Shown: positions 54,542-64,000 of the stretch, one piece after another
Layout: each line of letters opens with the position of its first letter
Position numbering within the stretch: the stretch's first letter is position 1
Source of the DNA: Dromaius novaehollandiae
Taxonomy: Eukaryota > Chordata > Aves > Casuariiformes > Dromaiidae
Reading direction: 5' to 3'
Assembly: GCF_036370855.1 (NCBI RefSeq)
Contig: NW_026991456.1
Coordinates: forward strand, 4,216,001-4,280,000
Length of the DNA: 64,000 bases
The notes under the pieces: model-generated
Databases searched by the model: none
Seen by the model: only the letters and a program-made list of their open reading frames with translations
What the model was told of the DNA's origin: nothing
Position numbers and translations under genes: made by a program

Positions 54542-56783
54542 CCTACCCTGGTTTCTGGGGCTGCCTACTTTGCTTCTTCAGGTACTATGTCGGCCCTTTG
54601 CAGGCATGGCTGAGGATTTCAGGTGAGGTAGAATGGGTGATCAGAATGGTGTTTCAGTTGTTGTAGGGCTGGTCAGCGCTACCTGGCAGCATAGTAACTT
54701 TGTCTTGGTTTTCCAGGTGCCATGGGTGTCCCCACAGCAATGATGTTGGAGTCTGGAGTTGGTGCGGCACAGGTGAGCACAACATCAGTGGCGCTTTGGT
54801 GGAGGGTGCTCTTCAGCTGGAGCTGGCTGGCATGGGGGTGATCTCCCGTGCTCTGGTTTGGCAGGCAATGAAGGCGAATGTGGTGACCGAAGGAAGATCA
54901 GAGAGGATGTGGCTGCCATTGAGGATGCCTCTTGAGGACCAATGGTGTGACGCACAGCACTGCAAAAGCTAAGGTGAGGAGCAAAGTGTCGATGTGTCTT
55001 GGGTGTGTGTGCTGACATACAGTGTAGTATGGAGAACTCTTCTGGATGAGTGCTGTGTGTGAGGCAGAGGCAGTGGGGTGTGCATGGCAGAAAGTGAGGG
55101 TGTGGTAGGCAGAGCAGCTCCAGCCTGTGTCTGTGTTGTTGAGTAGTTTATGGGGTGTGTGTTGTAGCTGTGGTATCTTTTGCTCAGGTCTTGATGTCGC
55201 TCTTGTTTGCGCTCAAGGAGCGTGGCCCATGCTCTGCAGCGCTAGCGCGGCAGGCATCCATTGTCTTTTGCCTGGCCCGACTCATCAGCATTGTGCTAAT
55301 GGATAGCACCTTGTTCTGTGCAGGCAGCTAAAAGGGGTGGCGTGTCACTCTGGTTTTGCATCGTGGCCATTTGCAGCCATCATTGAGGCCTCCTTGGCCG
55401 TTCCTCTTCTGAGGCCGCTCTTGTTTTGCACCTTCCTGGCATCCTTTCAGGATTTTCTTCCCTGCATCGTCAGAGCCTCAGGTCTTCCTTGCTGGCTTCT
55501 TCTGCATCACTCTTCCCAGCTTTGCTGGCCCCTTTCCATCACAGGCAGTAGCGTCTGACTCTTCCGTGGGCTCATCCGGAGCATCAGAGCTGTGTGGTTG
55601 TGGCATTGTAGGGCTTTTTGGCTGGCAGCATCTTATGCATGGGAATAGTTCTTTTTGCATAGGGCTTTCCTTCATGTTTGTGTCTGTGTGTCTGTTCGGG
55701 GCTGGAGCTGCCTTGCCTGTGGGTGTTAGGAATGATAGTGCGTGGAGTGTGGCAGTGATGGGCTGGGACAGTGATTGGTCAGCATCTGTGTGTTCCATTT
55801 TACATTGCTTTTTTGCAGATGCGGATTAGTGTTTGGATCTCTTGAGGGAGATGGAGGAAGGAAGGGGAATGCCGTAAGAAGGTGAGCTAGAGATTCCTTG
55901 TTGGAAGGAGTGTTGTGGTCAGTGGTTCCCTGGTTAATTTTTGCTTTGTGCTTGTAGGTGTGGAGCCTTGTGGAGAGCAAGTTGCTTGCGTCCGGGAGGA
56001 GCAGGGCAAGGTGAGTGTTGGTCTGAGAGAGGAGGCAGAGCCCAGTGTAGGGCTGTTGTCTCGTTGGCGCTGTTCTGGTTTTACAGGTGCCTGGTGGGCC
56101 TTGGCGTGGCGGCCAATGGCCCAGCAGTCAAGATGGGTGAGCAGAGCAGGCAAAGGTGTTGTAGTGAGGTACTGTTGTGGTGGGGTGTGGTTTTGGCATC
56201 ACCTCAAGGTGTGGTTGTCTCAGGTTTTGCAGGAAGTTGTGAAGAGGAGAAGTAGAGTGCTGAGAAGAGCCCGAGCAGGTAAGAGGGGGAGCTTGTTGGG
56301 TCAGAATCTGATGGCGTGGTAGGGTGATGCCGGGTTGCCTCTTGGTGATGTCTTTTGCTGTGCTTTTTCAGGTATGGTGTGGGCCTTTCCCAAGCGTGGC
56401 TGAGGATTTCAGGTGAGCGGATTGGTGTTGGGCATTGTAGGGCTGGTGAGCGCTGCCTGCCAGAAGAGTGGCTTCATTATTTTGTTTTTTCCAGGTGCCA
56501 TGGGCTTCCCCCCAGCCAGGATGCTGGTGTTTGGAATTGGCGCAGTTCAGGTGAGCGGAGCACCCATGGTGCTTTGGTGGAGAGTGCTCTTGCAGGTGAG
56601 GCTGGAGCCAACTGGCACGGGGGTGACTACTTGTGCTCTGGTGTGGCAGGTGAAGGCAAATGTGGCAAGCAAAGGAAGATCGGAGAAGATGGGTCTGCCA
56701 TTGAGGATGGCTCTTGAGGACCGATGGTGATGCAGAGCACCGGAAGAGCTAAGTTGATGGGCAAAGGGTGTTGGGGTGTCTTG

Positions 56784-56823
<40 letters not shown>

Positions 56824-57474
56824 CAGGTGTGTGCTGACGTTCAGTGTAGAGTGGAGGGTGGTTCGGGATGTGTGTGTGCATGAGGCAGTGGGGTGTGCAT
56901 GGCAGAAAGTGAGGATGTGCTAGGCAGAGCGGCTCCAGCCTGTGTCTGTGTTGTTGTGCAGTCTGTGGTGTGTGTTGTAGCTGTACTCTCTTTTGCTCAG
57001 GTCTTGATGTTGCTCTTGCTCGTTGTGCTCAAGGAGCACAGCCCGTGCTCTGCAGCACTAGCATGGCAGGCATCCACTGTCTTTTTGCCTGGCCTGACTC
57101 GTCAGCATTGCTCCAATGGATTGTGTCTTGTTCTGTGCAGGCAGCTAAAAGGGGGTGGTCTGTTGCTCTGACTCCACATCGTGGCCGTTTGCAGTCAGTC
57201 ATCTTTGCAGCCATCATCGAGGCCTCACTGGCCACACCTCTTCTGAGCCCGCTCTTGTTGTGTGTCTTCCTGGCGCCCTTTCAGGGTTTTCTCCCCAGTG
57301 TTGTCACAGCCTCAGGTCTTTCTTGCTGGCCTCTTCTGCATTGCTTTTCCCAGCTTTGCTGGCCCTTTTCCGTCACGGGTGGTGGCATCTGACTCTTTCA
57401 TGGGCTCGTCCAGGGCATCAGAGCTGCACGGTTGTGGCGTCATAGGTCTTTCTGGCTGGCAGTGTCTTCTGTGC
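54542..57474. repeat. Internal ~1.8-kb tandem duplication, copy 2
   Basis: Copy of 20160-23090 with the same exon-like blocks and AG/GTGAG edges. Confidence 0.6.
56786..56824. repeat. (TG)n(CG)n microsatellite, copy 2
   Basis: One TG unit longer than at 22404-22440. Confidence 0.95.
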
Positions 57475-58430
57475 TGCCATTTTTTGTGTGTGTTTGGGGG
57501 GGGGGGGGGGAAGTTGGGGGGTGTGTAGTAATGGCAGTCACCAGAGCAGAATAATGTATCTATGAAACTTCTTGGGGGGGTTTCAGTAAGAAGTAAAAGT
57601 ATTCTTTTCTTTAAACTCTTTTTTGATTGAGTGGCCATTTGGGGGGATTCTTATTTAAGCCAGGACAGTGTTACCTTTAAAAAAGGATGGAAGGAGATGG
57701 TTCTGTTAGTAGGGGTGATGAATGGCTGGGGTGGGAGTGAGTGGGCAGTTGTTTGGTTGTTGGGTGGGGTTGTTAGTGTGTCTAACCTTGTATGCATGTT
57801 CTTTTCTTTTTTCAGGTTCTAGTTAGAATTTCTTAGATTTTTTTTAAAAAAAAAACAAACCAGACAAAAAACCAAAAAAACCCAACCAACCAAAGACCCA
57901 CACAGCTGGGGTTCTGCTCCCAGCTGGGTTTCTTTTCCCCCCTGAGTCCCCAATGCTCTGCGAGGTGGTGATCAATCATTGCCTGCGTGGGTGTGGAGCT
58001 TCGGCTCGGAGCTGGGTGTTTTCTAGGCAGGGCGGTTTTTGGAGGCGCTTGGTCACCCTGTTACTGGGAGCTGTCCAAAAACCTGGAGGTGCACTTGCCT
58101 GTTTCTGCAGGAATGTAGAGTATGTGCTGGCTGATGTATTGGTGAGATTAGAGATGGATGCTGAAGAGTATGTGCAGGTGATGTAGAGTGTGGGCTTGTT
58201 TGTTACGTTTTGTGTGTTGTGAGGATAGAAGCCCAAGAGTTGCTGATGATGCAACGACGAGTGTTCTGCTCTGCTCTCTGCTCTGTGCGCTGTGGTCTGT
58301 AATCTCTGTGGTCTGCACTTTGTGCTTTGCTCTTTCTGCTCTCCGCTGTGCTCTTTGCTTTTCTTCTTTGCTCTTTAATCTGTGCTTTGCTCTCTGTTTT
58401 CTTCTGTCTTCTTTTTCTCTAGCATACCAG
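57475..58430. other. Low-complexity DNA, copy 2
   Basis: Copy of 23091-24045 with one extra base near 58187. Confidence 0.6.
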
Positions 58431-58487
58431 CTGGGAGTAAATAATTATTACTCTACAATTAAAATAAAAAAAATTATTTACTCCCAG
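58431..58487. repeat. 16-bp inverted repeat, copy 2
   Basis: Both arms unchanged relative to 24046-24102. Confidence 0.85.
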
Positions 58488-58759
58488 ATAGTATCCTACT
58501 CTTGCTAATGAATTCATTAAATATGCAAATTAAGCCTTCCCATACTTATTTCTTTTTAGACACATATACAAATAATAAAATGTGTATGCACTGTATATAT
58601 ACATACATACAGTCATACACATATACACCTTAGGCTTAGAGAGCTACCCTTAGCAGGTTACATAGCCAGTTTAGGGGTGACAGGGCAAGGAGTAAGGGTG
58701 ACTACAAGTTCAAGGTAGCAGGTCAGAGGTTGGGGTTACGCTCAGAGCCATCAAGGCAG

Positions 58760-59007
58760 AGTGGGAGGGTTAGGGTTAGAGCCATTTAGGGTTGGGGTTG
58801 GGTTTGGGGTTAGGGTTGGGATTAAGAGTTGTTAGGGGTTGGAGTTAGGGTTTTAGGGTTAGGGGGTTTAGAGGGTTGGAGTCAGGGCCATTAAGGGTTT
58901 AGGGTTAGAGGGTTAGGGTCTGCCATTTAGGGTTGTGGTTAGGGCTGGTTGGGCTTAGGTTAGGGCCAGTTGGGGGAGGGGGATTGGGGTGGGGTTGGGG
59001 GTTAGTT
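58760..59007. repeat. Degenerate telomere-like repeats, copy 2
   Basis: Copy of 24375-24622 in the same orientation. Confidence 0.75.
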
Positions 59008-59317
59008 AGTAGGCAAAAAATGTATTGGTAACTGCAATACAGAAAGAAGCACTAGTGTTTCAGAGTGCTGTTGTTGCCTTTTAAATAAGCTATCTCATCT
59101 TTCTGGGCTTTCTTATCTGACCTGAAAAATAGGAACAGTACTCCCTTGTATCACAGGTCATTTCAATGTGTAATTAAAGAAGTCTAGTCAGAAGCTATGA
59201 TGAAAATGCCCCATACTTGTGACTACTGAGAAAATAAATTGTGTGTTGCCAGCTTCCCATTACTTCTAGGGGTTGAATCAGTTTCTTGTTGGGAGATAAC
59301 ACGAGTGTGCTACCAGC

Positions 59318-60314
59318 ATGCCTGAGAGGAATCACTATGAGGCCATTGAGGTTTATCCTCTCTGGACTAACAAAGCCAAGAGGTGAAGGTGACTTGCTTT
59401 TTTTTAAGCACATTAATAGGGAATCTTGGAATGATCACGCAGATCAAGGTTGATCCCCCGGCTTCATACACAGCGTACCTTTTCCTCGGTAGCTTGGCTT
59501 TTGTGGCTTTCTGTTACTGCTCAGCTATCTCCCCAAGGTTGCTGGTGAACTCTTCAGCAGTGAGGAGAGCCATTTCAATCAGTGCCTGTGTGGCACAGCT
59601 ATTCACTTTTCTCCTCGGGGCTCGTGCTAAGTGTCTCCTGCTGGCAGTAATGGCATATGACTGCGTGTGGCTGTCTGTAACCTTCTACTTTATGCAACTG
59701 TCATGTCCTCAAAAGCCTATACACAGATGGTAATCATCTCCTATTTCATTGGCTTTGTCCATGCACTTGCACAAACTATCTCCACCTTCACACCCTCTTT
59801 CTGTGACTCCAGTGTTGTCAGTCATTACTTCAGTGACTTTCCCCCTATGATCCAGCTTTCATGCTCTGACACCTATAGCAACGAGATGGTACTTCATATT
59901 TTTGGTACATTTCATGGCATCTTCGCATCTCTGGCAATTCTAATCTCCTGTATCTATCTCATCTCCACCATCTTGAGGATCCACTCCTCCAAGGGCAGAT
60001 GCAAAGCCTTCTCCACCTGTGCTTCCCATCTGAGAGCTGTCTTGTTGTTTTATGGGACTACCGTTTTTATGTATGTTAGGCCAATGTCCAGCTACTCATT
60101 GGACTGAGATAAATGGGCCTCTCTGATCTATTCAGTGGAGACTGCGGTGCTGAATCCTATAATCTACAGCCTAAGGAATAAGGAGGTGAAGGATGCTCTG
60201 AGGAGAGTTTTAGGTCATAGTAGAGAAAATTCAGAAGAATTGTTAGAAAGAGAACTTTGGGGAAAATTTATCAAAACCTTGATACGAAGAGTAGGACTTC
60301 CAAGGAAGACTTGA
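59318..60314 (+). pseudogene. Olfactory receptor pseudogene, copy 2
   Basis: Carries the same MAYDC change, the same frame shift (about 59670) and the same TGA (60105-60107) as the copy at 24933-25929. The gene was already dead before duplication. Confidence 0.88.
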
Positions 60315-63300
60315 TCAGCTTCTAAGGGTGAGATTTGGAAAGGTACTTAACTGTTAGAAGTGATTTTAGGTAGACTTTTAACTGGTTGTATCTTCAATTT
60401 TTATCTTGAAAGATTGTGTTCCTCTGCTACTGAAACCTGGAGGAATCCTTGCTTTCAACTTCCAAGTTCCAAGCACAAACAGGACTCCTGGCTGAGGAGC
60501 GTGTGGCACAGCATTTCAGTTCTCTGTTCTATTAGGAACGTTCGCCCTTATAGGAAAACCACCAGTCCATGGAGACGAGAAAAAGCTTTCAAAGATATTC
60601 AAGAGGAGAAAAGAAATGTGATTTGAATTTTATGGCCATTTCTGCTACGTCTTCAGTAAATGAAAGGAGTAGCCTCTTCCAGTGTAACACGAAGAACCTG
60701 AAGTTCTGGAAAGGAAGTCTTAGAGAACGGACACCTGTGTTTTCACCCCCTCCCCCCCCCCCCAAACACTAGGGAAAGTAACTCTCCCTCTTCTGTCAAA
60801 TCTCTCTCTTCCGTCAGTCATGACTGCCACCTTTTTTCCTATTCTGCCTGGAAACATGAAAAAATCACAGAAATTCAAGAAAGGTTTACTTCTAATTTTG
60901 CTACTATTGTAAAGTAACAGGAACTTATTCCTGCTTTTCACCTCTACGTATCATCAGTTAACTTGAGGCAACTGAGTGAACTGGTAGTTATTTTAGGGAC
61001 ATTGGACATAATTTGAAATTTAATCAAGCTGAAGTGTTCTTTCACTCCAAAAAAAGAATACTGAAATAAGATTGTGACTTACCAACTACACATCTGTCGT
61101 CAATGTGGCTTTGAGAATAAATGCCAAATCACTTCTGGCAGTTGAGAAAGTTGGGAAAGGCTTTGGCATCCTTTTATCGATTCAACTAAGCTAGCTCTAG
61201 GGATAGGTGTTCTATCACTAATAGATGTTCCATCCCTTCTGGCTGAGTTTATGAATATTGTCCCTCAGTTGGCAGAAGGAGTTTAGATCTTTATTGAGCT
61301 GAAAGTGATGGAATGAATCTCAGACAGGTGAGAGGTCCCTGCTTCTGCATGAATGAGGCTTACAGTCAAAGTGGGATGGAAAGAGGTCTTGCAGATTCCC
61401 TTTGCATTCCACTGCATGACTGCTAGGGCTTTTATTTCCCCGACTTCCTCTCCTTAAAGCTGTGCATAGAGATAGCAAAGCTTGTGTCCCTATGATCATC
61501 TATGGCACACTAAAGAAGGATTTTACAAGTCTCTCTTTGTCAAACTGCTGCCAGCATATTTTACACTGAGAGGTAACGTGACTGAGAAACATAATTGTTT
61601 TTGCCCAAAGACACATGGCTAAGGAGAAAACTTATCTTCAGTATGTTATAGTCTGAATTTTGATCAAGTAGTGATGATTAAAGGTCATTGCTATCTCAGA
61701 AGCCATTTATCTCAAGAATGCTAAAATTAGAATATGCACAGGGTAGTAAAAACATTTGGACTATGTGCACTATTATCCCACTGGCCTGACAGTCCTAAAA
61801 AGTAGGAAAAAGAATGTGACAGTGTAACCTTTTGGTCCTGCTATTTGTCATCCTTCTGTTGCTGCAGAGGCTGAAGCTCAAGGTTTATCTCTTGTTTCTG
61901 ATTATTAAGTTTCATCAGATATGTGAAGTTCACAGTTTTTATACTTATCAATGTTGCACTGTCCTTATCTTGAACAGAGATGTGAGGGTTTTTTTAAGCC
62001 AGATTTCTGAGTTGTCCAAAACTGTCTTTTTCAGTGGACTGCCAGCTCAAAGGAAGGAAATAGCTTGAAAAGAAATCATAGACATCATTTGGTCATCAAA
62101 GAGCTTACCTCCACAGCAGTGAGTCACATCTGCACACCTTCTCTCTCTGTGCTGATGTTTAAGATATTCAAAGCCATCTAGAGCTAAGCCTCAGCAGAAC
62201 TGGCAGCATGTTTCAATCAAGAATCAAAATCTCAAACCTAAATATGCTTTCTGACAAATATCATCAAAAAGAACAGATTTTCATAAGCCCTGCATTCATC
62301 TATCCCTTAGTCTCCACCTAGAGAAACCCAGACAAAATTAGGGAATTTAAAATGTTAAAGATCTGATGTCTCTTCAAAGCTACAGTTTGCTTTTCTAAGA
62401 AAGCCTTATGATCCACCATCTAGAATCCTGTTCTTCTTCTTTCCTTCCCAAAAATTTCAGTTCCAGTAGGAGATTTGGGAAAATTCCTGCCGAATGACTT
62501 GTCATGACAGCAATGCTAAAGTCAGTCAATGTGTGGTAGAACAGCATTGCCTAGAGTCAGGAGGTCCTAGGGGCATTTGGGGTTTCCCTGTTGCAAGCAG
62601 GTGAGGAAAACTCAATGAATCAAGAACAGTACTATTAAGAATTTTAGGAAAATTGTCAGTGTTCAGCTGGGACTTAGGTTATATTCCAGTATGGAGAGAG
62701 ATTCAATCCCCGTATTTCTACTGGGATACCTAGTCCTTAGGTTTTTGTAGTGTAAAGCACTGGAGGACCGGCCAAAGTATGAAACTTCATCCAGTCTTTA
62801 AACAAAGCTGTGAAAAATATCCCGATAATTAAACTGGATTGTGGCTCCAACATTGATTGGCATGCAATCATGCTTGGATTGCTGCTCTGATAAATTATAA
62901 AGCTCAGCTATGCCATAAGGTCAAGGCCTTGGAAAGGTGGTAGCAGTGTAGTTATAGCTCCGTATGGGCTACAAAGTCCATTAACAGGGCAGAGTAGCCC
63001 TGATTTCAGCTTTGCTGAAATATGAACATAATGGTTAGGCTGCAGCTGTGCCAACTTGGTAAGACCTGGCCTAGCTCCATGGACCTGCCACCATCCTGAC
63101 CTTTGTGACTGCAACCTGTAAACATACAAATAACAAATCCAGATCCTGGCAGAAGAAAGTAAGAGAGTTTTCTCTCTTTAATGAAGTGGTGGCAAGCACT
63201 TAATGGCAACAGCAGCAGGAAAACTCAGCTTTTCATCTTTCCGGAGAGGAGGAGATACCACCAGATCATCCAGGTTTGGCTGAGAAAGGATTTCTCATTT

Positions 63301-64000
63301 GCTTGCATCCCTGTTGTGAAGGAAAATTGGCCATTTTCCGCTCAAGAATAAGTTGGGACGATTCACCAAATAAAATACTTTCCCTTTAGAGGGTGAAAAA
63401 TCTCATGCTGAAAGGGAAGGAATCATGAACAAAAAGGGAATCAGTCATCACTGTAAAGGTTCTGCCATTTTCACCTCCCGTTAAAAATTATTGTTATTCT
63501 ATTGGAGGTTACCAGTAACCTGGCTGATGCTCTCAAAGCTGAGTTCTTCTCATATGGGTGACTGAACTGAGGTTTCAGTTCTTGCTGAGGTCTGTTTCTA
63601 GCATAGGCTTCAAGGTATTGCATATGTACAAAACTATTCTCTCACTGACCTGTTTCATCTAGAAAGATAAGAGTAGGTACCATAGATATCAAGCCAGTTT
63701 ATTCCCCCCTTGAGCCAGATCTTCAGAAGTACTTGCCCATTTCAAGAAACAGACAACAGGATTAAAAACAGCCTATAATGGTTAGGTACACAAGGAAAAT
63801 GCTTACCCTGCTTAGATACACAAAAGACCAGACTGCTTTTAGACACTGAGTTATCTTTGAATAGTTGGCTGTTGTTTATCTCCAACCTACCAAACATTTT
63901 CTGCCCTATAACACAGCAACTAGCCATGGACTACTTGGGAAACTGAAGAAGGAAATTTCTGTCTCCTGCCCCAACGAGAGTGATCAAAAACTGGATTAGG
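60315..64000. other. Intergenic DNA, copy 2
   Basis: Copy of 25930-29614, with one extra C in the run at about 60751. No gene seen. Confidence 0.55.

Larger units (their letters stand above)
43846..64000. repeat. Large segmental duplication, copy 2 (to window end)
   Basis: Direct repeat of 9480-29614. It has the same order of elements, the same ERV solo LTR and the same disabling changes in the olfactory-receptor relic, so all of these predate the duplication. The copy is cut by the window end before the CR1 at 29620 and before any second USP42-like gene would appear. Confidence 0.96.

Overview
The window looks like bird nuclear DNA. It carries CR1 LINE 3' ends, gamma-type endogenous retroviruses (ERVs) with TG...CA LTRs, an olfactory-receptor pseudogene, CpG-island promoters with NRF1 and ZNF143-type motifs, TTAGGG-like degenerate repeats, and a spliced cellular deubiquitinase gene. 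Nothing in it is prokaryotic. I cannot name the species. One ERV is reminiscent of the galliform ENS-1/ERNI (Soprano) group, but that is a recollection and needs a search.

Layout. (1) 1-9560 is a tandem multimer of a minus-strand ERV, with a period of about 5471 bp. Each unit is LTR, then a 65-bp minisatellite array sitting where the retroviral leader should be, then a gag-like ORF, a pol stub and a broken env. A second unit has lost its coding part and is followed by a third array. (2) 9480-29614 is the first copy of a large segmental duplication. It holds a TA microsatellite, a CR1 fragment, a ZNF143-type promoter, a solo LTR, an NRF1-rich CpG promoter with an exon-like ORF, a 2.5-kb degenerate pyrimidine-rich array, an internally duplicated GT-rich region, a hairpin, degenerate telomere-like repeats and an olfactory-receptor pseudogene. 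(3) 29615-40542 is seen once. Its centre is an apparently intact 13-exon USP42-like ubiquitin protease gene (ATG 31837, stop 39475, 732 aa), which I assembled by following splice sites and reading phase. (4) 40543-42069 is a second ERV relic, on the plus strand (integrase end, env TM end, polypurine tract, LTR). (5) 42085-43930 is another 65-bp array. (6) 43846-64000 is the second copy of the large duplication, nearly identical and offset by 34366-34386 bp.

The window therefore spans slightly more than one period of a direct tandem repeat of about 34.4 kb, with 65-bp arrays at its edges and one complete deubiquitinase gene per period. The arrays, which occur at least four times, are natural substrates for unequal exchange. 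The two copies differ mainly in homopolymer and microsatellite lengths plus scattered substitutions. This suggests either recent duplication or a false haplotype duplication in the assembly; sequence alone cannot decide between them.
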